Notes: a model not told the origin generated them from the sequence alone. A DNA stretch of 64,000 nucleotides from Simiduia curdlanivorans (GCF_030409605.1 NZ_JAUFQG010000004.1:3073108-3137107), one strand, 5' to 3'. Positions 1 to 8,652 are shown, counted from the stretch's first letter. Numbers and translations: made by a program.

Positions 1-149
1 GTTTGATTCAGGAAAAAATCAAGAAGCCACTGGCTGAGATGGTACTCTTCGGCGAGCTGGCAGATGGCGGCGGAACTGTGACGGTGGATGTGGAAAACGA
101 CGAGCTAATGGTGAGCACCGAGCATGAAATTGAAGCTGCTATGTCTTAA
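1..149 (+). CDS. clpA: ClpA C-terminus (partial, 5' end outside window)
   Basis: The frame is open from base 3 and ends with TAA at 147-149, giving 49 codons. The peptide contains KKPLAEMVLFGELADGG followed by a short acidic strand. This is the usual C-terminal end of ClpA, the ATP-dependent unfoldase that feeds proteins to ClpP in the cytoplasm. Only the last part of the C-terminal small ATPase subdomain is present, so no Walker motifs can be checked. It points away from the flagellar genes and is followed by a hairpin. Confidence 0.8.
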   Translation, partial: LIQEKIKKPLAEMVLFGELADGGGTVTVDVENDELMVSTEHEIEAAMS

Positions 150-155
150 ATGTGT

Positions 156-184
156 GGTAGCTCAGATTTTATCTGGTAGCTACC
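156..184 (+). terminator. Hairpin after clpA
   Basis: GGTAGCT-CAGAT (156-167) pairs with ATCTG and AGCTACC (171-184) around a three-base loop with a two-base bulge, giving about 12 base pairs. There is no real T-run, so it may be a weak terminator or an mRNA 3'-end stabilising hairpin. Confidence 0.5.
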
Positions 185-263
185 CGTTTCACCGCGCTTT
201 TTGTCCATTCTAGATCCAGCTGAGATCGTTAACCTATATAGACATTCGTGCCTCAATCTCGAG

Positions 264-587
264 TTACGGATGCCTATAACCTTTATTAAGTTTTTGTTTG
301 TTCACGTCTGTGTGGGTTTTCGCTTTCTTGTTTGGGTTACTTTTTAAAAGCAACCCATTGGCGAGCAACCTGATTTTGGTGTCCAATTCCTGAAGCTGTA
401 GCATCAATGCTTCATAATCTCGATCGACCTCGGTACCCAGTATATTCGTCGCTTCGGCAATGGGTACTTCGCGAATCAATCTATCTCTAATCGTCACCAA
501 TGAACTCGCGGTTTGTAGTTCGCCGGCTTCAAGTGCTTGGATCAATTGGTTCGAGGCCTCTATCGCATGTCTTATTGTCCCTTTCAT
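264..587 (-). CDS. Small helical protein, possibly FliT-like
   Basis: This 107-residue protein is predicted to be almost wholly alpha-helical, with two amphipathic helices (about residues 5-35 and 50-80) and a basic Lys/Asn-rich tail (about 80-107). The start is preceded by AAGGGG at a normal distance. The pattern of an early LIQALEAGEL helix followed by a segment with RDRLI resembles the FliT/flagellar chaperone-like small proteins of polar flagellar clusters, but I do not recognise it with certainty. It is transcribed away from the flagellin gene and convergent with clpA. It could equally be a lineage-specific protein of unknown role. Confidence 0.5.
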   Translation of the reverse strand: MKGTIRHAIEASNQLIQALEAGELQTASSLVTIRDRLIREVPIAEATNILGTEVDRDYEALMLQLQELDTKIRLLANGLLLKSNPNKKAKTHTDVNKQKLNKGYRHP

Positions 588-803
588 TAAGTAGCCCCTT
601 GGTACTTTTTAACGGTGCTTTTAGCTTAGCGCTTTTCGTTCGTATTGATAGCTAAAAAGCCCTGCTTGGTGCGGCAATGTTTTGCCGAAATCTACAGTCG
701 ATTGAGTCAGAAAATTGCCGCTCTGCTTTTTTTTCTTCATTCGATCCCTTTGATCTTGATTTTTCTATCGTAAATACAATGGGTTACCGTTGTTTTTAAA
801 AGT

Positions 804-819
804 TGGCATGGGCGTTGCT
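804..819 (+). promoter_or_regulatory. Candidate sigma-54 promoter of first flagellin gene
   Basis: TTGGCATGGGCGTTGCT has GG at 805-806 and GC at 817-818, the exact 12-base step of -24/-12 promoters, and lies about 90 bases before the ATG. No sigma-28 match was found in the 321-base gap between the minus-strand gene and this flagellin. The rest of that gap holds nothing I can name. Confidence 0.65.
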
Positions 820-908
820 CTAATCCTTTTGAGTTCTATGTGGCTGGTCGAAACCGGAGTTTTGGCAAGCTGATTTGGCAAAATACTCTAGGGTAGAGGA
901 GAAGCAAC

Positions 909-3050
909 ATGCCATTAGTCATCAATACCAATGTGCAATCACTGAATGCACAGAGACAGTTGGTGAAGTCGGGCGACGATTTAAGTCAGGCGATGGAACG
1001 TTTATCATCCGGTAAACGTATCAACACCGCGGCTGATGATGCGGCAGGCTTGTCCATCTCAAATCGCATGACGTCACAAGTAAGAGGCCTAAATCAAGCC
1101 ATACGAAATGCCAGTGATGGTATTTCCCTTATCCAAACCGCTGAAGGTGCGCTGGATGAGACAACAAATATCTTGCAGCGTATTCGCGAGTTAGCGATTC
1201 AATCATCGAACGGTATTTACGATGACAGTAACCGCAAGACGCTCGATGCTGAGGTTCAGCAGTTGATTGCTGAAATGGATCGAATTGCAGAAACAACATC
1301 GTTTAACGGCCAAAAATTGTTAAATGGCAGCTTGGGTGACGTGGCATTGCAGGTCGGAGCCCAATCCGGAGAATTTATAGATCTGAAAGTGGGTGAGTTG
1401 AACTCATCAACACTTGGTGCCGCGCAGGATGCTGGATTGAGTAACACCAGCCGGTACTATGACAACCCGGCGGCTGGCGCCCTTGGTATTACCGCAGGTG
1501 ATTTAACCATCAATGGTATTGCCATAAGCGGCACCAGTTCTGCCGACGATAACGCATCGACATCTAATGCCAATGCCAGTTCGATTGCGCTAGCTGCTGC
1601 GATCAATAAAGTGTCAGATTTGAGTGGTGTAAAAGCCACCATAAATAGCACCGTGATGGCGGGTGCATCCATGACCCCACTTGCCGCGCAAACTGGTACC
1701 TTTACCATCAATGGTGTACCTACCGCCGCAGTAACGACAACCGCAGATGGTGCAACTACACGTTCCGCTATCGTAGCGGCGGTCAATGCAATATCCGCTC
1801 AAACCGGAGTTACCGCTGTTGACTCAGGTGAGGACGCAACCGGTATCAACTTGATTGCAGAAGATGGACGAAATATTGAAATCACTGCTTCGGCTGCAGC
1901 ATTGACGGCTGCCAATACAGGCATCCGTTTGGCTGCAACATCCACCGATCCAGCCCTACAAATTGGCAGTGTATCTCTTTTATCTGTTGATGGCGGCGAC
2001 GTGGTAATCGGTGGTGACAGTAGTTTGACACCTCAATCTGGATTCGTAGCAGGAACTTTTTCTGGCGAGTTGGCACAAGCTACAAGTGCATCACATGAAG
2101 GCGCCGATAACGCTGCTAGCCAGCTGCAAGCAGGTGATTTGGTAATCAATGGCATTCAAATAGGCGGGGCGAAAGCAACTGATGATACTGCCAGTACCGC
2201 AGGTAAAACCGGCAGTGCTATTTCAATCGCCAAGGCAATTAATAATGTTTCCGAGGCGACGGGTGTTAGTGCATCGGTTACAGGCACAACAATTACAGGC
2301 CAGTCTTCACCAACAACACCAGCTGCTGCAGGCGATACTTTTTCCACTACTATAAATGGCATTGTTTTACCAACCGTTACGAGTATTGGAGAGTTAAGTG
2401 CAGACCGGGCAGCAACTGTTGCTGCTATTAATCAAATTTCTGGTCAAACTGGCGTTGTCGCCCGCGATACCGGTAGTGGTATTGAAATGCTAGCGGCTGA
2501 TGGAAGAAATATCACGTTAGCCGCTACAGTGGTGAGTGGGGCGGACGCAGAGGCGTTTGGACTGGGTGATGCAGCTGGTGCAGCTCCAAGCACAGCGTTT
2601 ACACAAACGACTTTTGGGGCTGTGACTTTATCATCGGGCGCTCAAATAGAAATTACCGCGGGAGCCAACGGCATTGCTGGGCTTGAAGGTATTGGCTTTA
2701 GGGCTGGCCAGTTTGGAGCAACAGAAAGTGGCCAACTACTCAAAGATGTTAGTGTTGCTACCTTTAAGGGCGCTCAAAAAGCGATACAAGCAGTCGATAA
2801 CGCATTAGAAAGCATTAACGCTACTCGCGCAGATTTGGGTGCAATTAACAATCGCCTAGATTTCACCATCTCTAACCTGATGAACGTTACGGAGAACACG
2901 GCAGCTGCGAGAAGTCGAATCATGGACGCTGATTTTGCGGCAGAAACTGCAAACTTGAGTAGAGCACAGGTACTGCAGCAGGCTTCACAAGCGATGCTTG
3001 CTCAGGCAAATGCTTCCACTCAACAGGTGCTTCAATTACTTAATCAGTAA
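909..3050 (+). CDS. fliC: Flagellin, long form (first copy)
   Basis: Filament subunit exported by the flagellar type III system. The N-terminal D0/D1 region (about residues 1-170, beginning MPLVINTNVQSLNAQR) and C-terminal D1/D0 region (about 625-713) are canonical. The middle is greatly expanded: at 713 residues it is far longer than the usual 280-500. It carries four segments with the flagellin hook IN pattern (T/V-I-N-G followed by an A-A-I-N helix and a D-G-R-N-I strand) starting near residues 195, 262, 407 and 479. AGGAG lies 9 bases before the ATG. A sigma-54-type promoter precedes it and a terminator follows, so it looks monocistronic. It uses more AGA/CGA/TTA codons than the next flagellin, which suggests lower expression. 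Confidence 0.95.
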   Translation: MPLVINTNVQSLNAQRQLVKSGDDLSQAMERLSSGKRINTAADDAAGLSISNRMTSQVRGLNQAIRNASDGISLIQTAEGALDETTNILQRIRELAIQSSNGIYDDSNRKTLDAEVQQLIAEMDRIAETTSFNGQKLLNGSLGDVALQVGAQSGEFIDLKVGELNSSTLGAAQDAGLSNTSRYYDNPAAGALGITAGDLTINGIAISGTSSADDNASTSNANASSIALAAAINKVSDLSGVKATINSTVMAGASMTPLAAQTGTFTINGVPTAAVTTTADGATTRSAIVAAVNAISAQTGVTAVDSGEDATGINLIAEDGRNIEITASAAALTAANTGIRLAATSTDPALQIGSVSLLSVDGGDVVIGGDSSLTPQSGFVAGTFSGELAQATSASHEGADNAASQLQAGDLVINGIQIGGAKATDDTASTAGKTGSAISIAKAINNVSEATGVSASVTGTTITGQSSPTTPAAAGDTFSTTINGIVLPTVTSIGELSADRAATVAAINQISGQTGVVARDTGSGIEMLAADGRNITLAATVVSGADAEAFGLGDAAGAAPSTAFTQTTFGAVTLSSGAQIEITAGANGIAGLEGIGFRAGQFGATESGQLLKDVSVATFKGAQKAIQAVDNALESINATRADLGAINNRLDFTISNLMNVTENTAAARSRIMDADFAAETANLSRAQVLQQASQAMLAQANASTQQVLQLLNQ

Positions 3051-3064
3051 TTTAGTTTTAAATA

Positions 3065-3099
3065 GCCAGTCCTTAATAACTTAGGGGCTGGTTTTTTTA
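3065..3099 (+). terminator. Rho-independent terminator of first flagellin gene
   Basis: CCAGTCC (3067-3073) pairs with GGGCTGG (3086-3092), with one G-T wobble, and is followed by seven T. It starts 14 bases after the stop codon. Confidence 0.85.
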
Positions 3100-3226
3100 T
3101 ATATTAAGAAATAATCGTTCTAGGACGCAGCTTCACTTAAATCACAAAAAGTTGAGATTTATCGCTTCAAAATCAATCAGATAGTCATCATTTTCCACCC
3201 GACGGCAAACTCTTGCCGCTTTCGCC

Positions 3227-3253
3227 TAAAGCTTTACCGCCCTCTGTCGATAA
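3227..3253 (+). promoter_or_regulatory. Sigma-28 (FliA) promoter of second flagellin gene
   Basis: TAAAGCTT, an 11-base spacer and GTCGATAA form a near-consensus sigma-28 promoter about 90 bases before the ATG. The same GTCGATAA -10 box recurs before the first fliS and before the fliT-like gene. Confidence 0.88.
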
Positions 3254-3343
3254 CCTAGTCAGAAGCGCTTCGACCTGTTCGAGCCTTTAAGGCAGGCTGG
3301 TATATAACCGGTCATCATTGAGGAACCGTGATAGGAGGCAATC

Positions 3344-5428
3344 ATGCCCTTAGTCATTAACACCAACGTTCAATCGCTGAACTCTCAGCGTCAACTGGTG
3401 AAGTCCGGTGCAGACATGTCGAAAGCCATGGAACGCCTGTCTTCAGGTATGCGTATTAACAAAGCAGCGGATGATGCTGCCGGTTTGGCCATTGCCAACC
3501 GTATGACGTCGCAAGTACGGGGCCTGAATCAGGCCGTGCGTAACGCGAACGACGGCGTGTCCATGGTACAGACCGCCGAAGGTGGTTTGAACGAAATAAC
3601 CAACATGCTCCAGCGTATGCGCGAGCTTGCGGTACAGTCTGCTAACGGAATTTACTCCGACGCAGACCGTGCAACATTGAACGCAGAATCAGAGCAGTTG
3701 AAGTCTGAAATTCAACGTATTGCGGATACCACTTCCTTTAACGGTCAGGCACTGCTTGATGGTTCTTTAGGTAATGTTTTGCTGCAGGTGGGTTCTGAGG
3801 CGAATCAAACTATCGGTGTGAACATTGCTGAAGTGAATAATGAGAAACTAGGTGTTAGTGCTAAAGCAGGCTTGAGTTCGTTTGCCCAAACTGGTTTGGC
3901 AACTGCTCTGAATGGCCTAGGAACCGGTGATCTTATTATCAATGGTGTTGCAATCGGATCTGCGGATAGTTCGGCGGATACGGCGTCAACGGCCAGCGCG
4001 ACTTCAAGTGCTATTTCTATAGCTTCGGCTATTAATGCAAAATCTGACTTGTCTGGGGTGACTGCAACCGTTGAGCAATCAACGCTTGGTGGTGCGGCTA
4101 TGCCGGGTGCCGGCGCGTTAGATACCACCTTATCGATCAACGGTATTGCTTTAGGAACTCTAGATCGCGCCGCTAACTCTACAGATGAAGAAGCTCGCGC
4201 CGCTACGGTGACATTAATCAATAATTATTCTGCCCAAACGGGTGTAAAAGCCATGGACAGCGGGACTTCTGAAGGTGGCGTTGTACTGGTCGCAGAAGAT
4301 GGACGAAATATTGCCCTGACGGCAGGTACGGCTGCAAGCATGGCCGGCTTTGGTTTAACCTTTGGTGGCGCCGATGGCGAGACTGAGATTACCACGGGTA
4401 CGGTAGCACTGCGTTCGACCTCTGGCGGCGATATTACGATTACTTCTGATGCTACAGGCGATGCCAGCGATGGTGGGTTTACTGTCGGTAAATACTCGGG
4501 TGTCCAAGCGCAGGTAGCAACACAGCTGGAAGACAGCACCACCGCACTTTCTGCGGGTGATGTGGTTATCAACGGTGTTAGCATTGGTGCATCTCAAGCC
4601 AGCAGTGATACGGCTTCCTCTGTTAATAAAGACGCCAGTGCCATCTCAAAAGCTGCAGCCATAAACAAGGTGTCTGAGCAAACGGGTGTTACAGCTGTTG
4701 TGCTGGAGAACTTCGTTAAAGGCACAAGCCAAACCGCGACAGCCGCTGCTGATGCCATGGATATCAATATCAATGGCATTAATATAACCGCGACAATGAC
4801 CGGTGTACTCAGCGATGATCGTGAGTTAATTGTTAACGCGATTAACGATAAGTCCGGTCAGACGGGTGTTTATGCTGTCGATTCGGGTGAGGATGCTGGT
4901 GGGGTTCAGTTGTTTGCAGCCGACGGCCGCAATATTGATGTGGCTGATAATGCTTCCACCGATGCAACGCTGGCCGATTATGGTTTGGCTGTAGCCACAA
5001 ACATTGGTGAGTTTACGCTAGTATCAGATAAGTCCATTGAGGTTTCTTCGGGCACCGGAACCATTGCGAACTCAGGTTTGACGGCCGGTACTTATGGCAA
5101 CGCTGAGGACGGCCAGTCCATCGCCAATGTAGATATCTCTACTGCGGCTGGTGCGCAATCTGCCATTAAAGGATTGGATAACGCCATCGATAACATTAAC
5201 GCCATTCGAGCCGACCTCGGTGCGGTAAGTAACCGTTTGGACTTCGCAACATCCAACTTGATGAACGTATCGGAAAATACCGCAGCAGCCCGCTCGCGTA
5301 TTCAAGATGCGGACTTCGCGGCGGAAACAGCGGCGCTGAGTCGTGCACAAGTTCTACAGCAGGCATCCACCGCGATGTTGGCTCAGGCGAATGCACAGCC
5401 ACAGCAGGTTCTGTCACTACTCCAGTAA
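3344..5428 (+). CDS. fliC: Flagellin, long form (second, probably major copy)
   Basis: Second flagellin of 694 residues. Terminal D0/D1 regions are nearly the same as in the first copy, and the C-terminus ends in the typical QQVLSLLQ. The central region again has four hook-IN-like segments, near residues 194, 262, 404 and 474, so both genes share one architecture and are tandem duplicates. A strong AGGAGG lies 6 bases before the ATG and a near-consensus sigma-28 promoter lies upstream. Codons in the terminal regions are of the highly expressed kind (CGT, CTG, AAC), which suggests this is the major filament protein. A hairpin separates it from flaG. Confidence 0.95.
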   Translation: MPLVINTNVQSLNSQRQLVKSGADMSKAMERLSSGMRINKAADDAAGLAIANRMTSQVRGLNQAVRNANDGVSMVQTAEGGLNEITNMLQRMRELAVQSANGIYSDADRATLNAESEQLKSEIQRIADTTSFNGQALLDGSLGNVLLQVGSEANQTIGVNIAEVNNEKLGVSAKAGLSSFAQTGLATALNGLGTGDLIINGVAIGSADSSADTASTASATSSAISIASAINAKSDLSGVTATVEQSTLGGAAMPGAGALDTTLSINGIALGTLDRAANSTDEEARAATVTLINNYSAQTGVKAMDSGTSEGGVVLVAEDGRNIALTAGTAASMAGFGLTFGGADGETEITTGTVALRSTSGGDITITSDATGDASDGGFTVGKYSGVQAQVATQLEDSTTALSAGDVVINGVSIGASQASSDTASSVNKDASAISKAAAINKVSEQTGVTAVVLENFVKGTSQTATAAADAMDININGINITATMTGVLSDDRELIVNAINDKSGQTGVYAVDSGEDAGGVQLFAADGRNIDVADNASTDATLADYGLAVATNIGEFTLVSDKSIEVSSGTGTIANSGLTAGTYGNAEDGQSIANVDISTAAGAQSAIKGLDNAIDNINAIRADLGAVSNRLDFATSNLMNVSENTAAARSRIQDADFAAETAALSRAQVLQQASTAMLAQANAQPQQVLSLLQ

Positions 5429-5455
5429 TGGGGCAGTAACAGATAACTTAAAGCG

Positions 5456-5474
5456 GGTGGGGTAGTCCCCCACC
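5456..5474 (+). terminator. Hairpin between second flagellin gene and flaG
   Basis: GGTGGGG (5456-5462) pairs with CCCCACC (5468-5474) over a five-base loop without a T-run. It probably attenuates or stabilises the flagellin message while letting some read-through into flaG, which has no promoter of its own that I can see. Confidence 0.5.
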
Positions 5475-5496
5475 ATGAAAGCTGAGAGGTTTTCCC

Positions 5497-5886
5497 ATGA
5501 ATGAAGTTAGAGCAACACAAGTGGCTATGACGATAGCTGCCGGGTCTGCTTCATCGAAAGGGGCTGCTGGCGCAACAAGCAGGGAAACCGGCAAAATATC
5601 GCCGGTGGAACAACCCGAGCAACCGCAAGAAGCGAAGAAAGTTGAATTACCACAAGAACCTGTTGTTCTTCAGGAAGTGGTGGCAGACATGAATAACTAT
5701 ATTCAGTCTGTGCAGCGGGATTTGCATTTCGCGGTGGATGAAGACCTTGATCAAACCGTGATCAGGGTGATGGACCGGGATACGGGCGAGCTCATTCGCC
5801 AGATCCCAGAAGAAGTGTTTTTAGACTTGGCACGAAAAATGAAGGCAGAACAAGAGCCCTTTCATTTGGTTAATGCCCAGGGCTAA
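5497..5886 (+). CDS. flaG: FlaG family protein
   Basis: This 129-residue protein has a low-complexity Pro/Glu-rich N-terminal half (about 1-65). Its C-terminal FlaG domain (about 70-125) contains FAVDEDLDQTVIRVMD and RQIPEEVFLDLARKM. FlaG proteins influence filament length and sit between flagellin and fliD in polar flagellar clusters, as here. GAGAGG lies 8 bases before the ATG. A GC-rich hairpin follows it. Confidence 0.9.
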   Translation: MNEVRATQVAMTIAAGSASSKGAAGATSRETGKISPVEQPEQPQEAKKVELPQEPVVLQEVVADMNNYIQSVQRDLHFAVDEDLDQTVIRVMDRDTGELIRQIPEEVFLDLARKMKAEQEPFHLVNAQG

Positions 5887-5900
5887 AAGCCGTCAGGTTA

Positions 5901-5930
5901 CGACGGGGTGCGCTTGCGCACCCTTTGTCG
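5901..5930 (+). terminator. GC-rich hairpin after flaG
   Basis: GGGTGCGC (5906-5913), a TT loop, and GCGCACCC (5916-5923) are flanked by CGAC and GTCG, which extend the pairing after a short T-run of three. It is likely a partial terminator between flaG and fliD. No clear promoter for fliD was found in the remaining 80 bases. Confidence 0.55.
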
Positions 5931-6009
5931 CATCTGAATATTTGATATAACCCGTTATGTTTTATTCGCTTCTTGATATAGCCGAGCGCGGATAAATAGA
6001 GAGGTAGAT

Positions 6010-8037
6010 ATGATTGATTCAAATGTCCCCTACTTGTTAGGTGCCGGATCGGGTATCGACTCCAAAGCGCTGGTCGAGCAATTGGTAGAGATTGAAAAGT
6101 CTGCCAAACAGGGCCAAATTGACTCAAAGCGAACCAGTTATGAAACTAAGCTGTCTGACTACGGTCTTTTTAAAAGTGCGCTTTCTACGCTGCAAAGTGC
6201 TCTGACGACCTTAAAAAATCCCGAAACCTTTACGGCAAAATCGGTGTCATTTCCGGATAGCGATGTGGTGATACCAACGGCCGTTAAGGCGGGTGCACAA
6301 ACGGGTACCTTTTCCATTGAAGTTACCAACATTGCTAAATCCCAAAGCTTAAGTTCTCCCTCTTTTACCAACATCACCGACGAGGTAGGGAAGGGCACAT
6401 TAACCTTTAATTTCGGCGATTGGGACGACGTTATTCCGCCGACGACCTTTACTGCTGATACGAATAAAGTTGCTAAATCGATCGTCATTGATGATACCAA
6501 CAATACACTTGAAGGCTTACGCGATGCGATTAACACTGCCGGCTTAGGTGTTCAGGCAAGTATTGTAAATGACGGGTCTGGCTTTAAGCTATTGATGAAA
6601 GCCGAATCGGGTGAAAACAACCAGTTAAGTATTTCTGTGGTTGAAGATGAGGCGGTGCCATCGGATAACGATGCAACCGGTTTGTCTCGGTTTACCTTCA
6701 ATGAAACCGCCTTGCAAATGACCCAACAGCAGGCCGGCGCTGATGCACATTTAATTATGAACGGCTTAGCGGTCACGCGCACCACGAATAATATTACCGA
6801 TCTTATAGACGGCTTCAGCTTTACCATTGCTAAAGATGCACCGGGGGAAGTTGTAAACATCTCTATTCTTGATGATAAAACCAGTGCCGAAGATGCGATA
6901 CGAAACTTTGTTGATTTGTATAACGAGTTTTTAGAGGTGGTTAAACCGTTGACCGGTTTAAATGAAGAAACCAGTGAGTACGGTAGTTTGTCGCGCGACG
7001 CCTTGGCTAAATCCATGCTGAACAAAATTCGCGAGTTTATTACCCAGCCGGTAGAAGGTATTAGCTCAGGCTTAAATGCGCTTACAAACCTAGGGATTCG
7101 CACCGAGTTAGATGGCTCCATTTCCATCGATGAAACAGTGTTCAGCCAAGCCTTCGATGAAAATTACGCAGATTTAAAAAATGTATTTGCGGCCTCAACA
7201 GCTTCTAGCGCGGATAAAGTTAAAGTAACTGGTTATGGCACAAGTACCGTTGCAGGAACCTATGAAATAGAAATAACGCAACAGCCGGAGAAGGGGACTT
7301 TCACGGGCACTGCAAGCTTGGGTTTTCCACTCGATACAACCGGCAAGGACTACAGCTTCAATTTTGAAGTCAACGGCGTTGCGACGGCGAGTCTGGCCTT
7401 ACCGGGCGGTGTGGTTTACGCAAATGAAACCGAAATGGCGACAGCGTTCGAACAGCTGATCAATAGTGATAGCGCGTTAGCGGCGGCAGGCGTAAAAGTC
7501 GACGTAAGTTTCGATACGGACCATTTCGTTTTTACGTCTAATGCGTTTGGTAGTAATTCGCTTGTGTCTATCACTGCTGGTGGCGCCGACATTGCAGATT
7601 TGGGTTTATCAGTAGCGGCTGGTACGGCGGGTAAGAATGTGGTGGGAATGGTTAATGGCGTTGAAGCTTTTGGTCTGGGCGATGTTTTATTGCCCGCCTA
7701 TGGCACTGATGCTTACGGGCTTAAACTGAGAATTTTACCTGGCGCCACCACTGCCTCAGTGACATTTGCCCGGGGCATTGGCGATAACCTTGATCGTTTG
7801 GTGACGGACTTTCTTGGATCTCAGGGCCCAGTTACTACCCGTGAAAAGGGGCTTGCGGAAGACATTGCCGACTTAGATGAAGATCAGGAAAAGCTCGATA
7901 GTCGAAGTGCGGCCTACCAAGCCAGATTGCAAGCGCAATTCATCGCTATGGAAGCTATTGTCGACTCGTTAAACAGCACGCGCGACTACCTAAAAAGTGT
8001 GTTAGATAACCTACCATTTACCGCGAATAATAACTAA
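6010..8037 (+). CDS. fliD: Flagellar cap protein FliD
   Basis: FliD (HAP2) caps the growing filament and folds exported flagellin into place. The N-terminal FliD_N region (about residues 8-105) has LLGAGSGIDSKALVEQLVEI. The C-terminal helical region (about 600-675) ends with a coiled coil typical of the family. At 675 residues it is much longer than the 450-480 of many relatives, with an enlarged middle (about 400-570), in step with the enlarged flagellins. GAGAGGT lies 6 bases before the ATG. Its stop codon overlaps the sigma-28 promoter of the next gene. Confidence 0.95.
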   Translation: MIDSNVPYLLGAGSGIDSKALVEQLVEIEKSAKQGQIDSKRTSYETKLSDYGLFKSALSTLQSALTTLKNPETFTAKSVSFPDSDVVIPTAVKAGAQTGTFSIEVTNIAKSQSLSSPSFTNITDEVGKGTLTFNFGDWDDVIPPTTFTADTNKVAKSIVIDDTNNTLEGLRDAINTAGLGVQASIVNDGSGFKLLMKAESGENNQLSISVVEDEAVPSDNDATGLSRFTFNETALQMTQQQAGADAHLIMNGLAVTRTTNNITDLIDGFSFTIAKDAPGEVVNISILDDKTSAEDAIRNFVDLYNEFLEVVKPLTGLNEETSEYGSLSRDALAKSMLNKIREFITQPVEGISSGLNALTNLGIRTELDGSISIDETVFSQAFDENYADLKNVFAASTASSADKVKVTGYGTSTVAGTYEIEITQQPEKGTFTGTASLGFPLDTTGKDYSFNFEVNGVATASLALPGGVVYANETEMATAFEQLINSDSALAAAGVKVDVSFDTDHFVFTSNAFGSNSLVSITAGGADIADLGLSVAAGTAGKNVVGMVNGVEAFGLGDVLLPAYGTDAYGLKLRILPGATTASVTFARGIGDNLDRLVTDFLGSQGPVTTREKGLAEDIADLDEDQEKLDSRSAAYQARLQAQFIAMEAIVDSLNSTRDYLKSVLDNLPFTANNN

Positions 8038-8061
8038 AGCAATTTGGGCGAGTGTCGATAA
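8035..8061 (+). promoter_or_regulatory. Sigma-28 promoter of first fliS, overlapping fliD stop codon
   Basis: TAAAGCAA (8035-8042), an 11-base spacer and GTCGATAA (8054-8061). The first three bases are the fliD stop codon itself. Confidence 0.82.
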
Positions 8062-8110
8062 CCTTGTGAGAAACATGCGCCTTTGCAGTTTCGAGTGAAT
8101 TGAGGTCGAT

Positions 8111-8500
8111 ATGAATCTTCGTGCTAATGTGAATGCCTACACTAAAGTTCGCAATGAGACCGCCGTTGAAACGGCGAACAATCATCGGCTTATTGAACTC
8201 TTGTACGATGGTGCTTTGGAGCGTATCGCCCAGGCGAAGGGCGCACAACAGCAAGGTAGGATCGATGTTCGTGGGATTAAAGTAAGCCACGCGATTAACA
8301 TTCTTATGGGTTTGCGCGACGCCCTTAATCCAGCTCAGGGCGCCGAGCTGGCCGGCAACCTCGACTCCCTTTACGATTATATTCAGCGCCTGCTGTTAAG
8401 CGGTCATAAAGAGGGATCGGTCGAGAAGTTTGATGAGGCGAGTAAGTTGCTTAATGAATTGGCGAGCGCTTGGCGGGAAATTGGAGCGATGGTGGGGTGA
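8111..8500 (+). CDS. fliS: Flagellin export chaperone FliS (paralogue 1)
   Basis: Cytoplasmic chaperone that binds the flagellin C-terminus and prevents early polymerisation. This 129-residue helical protein shows the family pattern NHRLIELLYDGALERI, then ILMGLRDALNP and LDSLYDYIQRLL. GAGG lies 7 bases before the ATG. It is the most canonical of three FliS-like genes here and has its own sigma-28 promoter. It is followed at once by a repeat-flanked terminator. Confidence 0.94.
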   Translation: MNLRANVNAYTKVRNETAVETANNHRLIELLYDGALERIAQAKGAQQQGRIDVRGIKVSHAINILMGLRDALNPAQGAELAGNLDSLYDYIQRLLLSGHKEGSVEKFDEASKLLNELASAWREIGAMVG

Positions 8501-8505
8501 AGAGC

Positions 8506-8627
8506 GCTGCAAGCCGCAAGCTGTTTGCTGCAAGAAAAATCACAATCAAAAATTAGGTCCTAGCGGGCCTATTTTTTTGCGCGACCAAAATTGTAGGGTC
8601 TGGGCATCCGGCTTGCAGCTTGCAGCT
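8506..8627 (+). repeat. Terminator bracketed by 7-base GCAAG/CTTGC repeats (copy A)
   Basis: CTGCAAGCCGCAAGCTG and a further CTGCAAG lie on the left, and GCTTGCAGCTTGCAGCT lies on the right in inverted orientation. Between them is a hairpin, TAGGTCC (8554-8560) with GGGCCTA (8565-8571), followed by seven T, which works as a terminator for fliS. The left side also has an ATCACAATCAAAAAT stretch like that in the copy at 11744-11927. The two copies share layout and the ...TTTTTTTGC-C/G-CGACC segment. Confidence 0.75.
8554..8578 (+). terminator. Rho-independent terminator after first fliS
   Basis: Seven-pair stem with one G-T wobble, TAGC loop, and seven T directly after. It is the core of repeat copy A. 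Confidence 0.82.
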
Positions 8628-8636
8628 AGAAAAAGT

Positions 8637-8652
8637 TGGCATTATCTTCGCA
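8637..8652 (+). promoter_or_regulatory. Candidate sigma-54 promoter of second fliS
   Basis: TTGGCATTATCTTCGCAT has GG at 8638-8639 and GC at 8650-8651 (12-base step). It lies inside the longest possible reading frame of the downstream gene, which argues that translation starts later, at 8710. Confidence 0.6.

Noticed and set aside
1256..5417. Several long antisense open frames across the two flagellin genes
   Set aside because: They mirror the Ala/Thr-rich flagellin codons, have no ribosome sites and show no family pattern.
6552..7127. A 191-codon antisense open frame within fliD
   Set aside because: It is fully inside a certain gene, and its composition follows fliD's complement.
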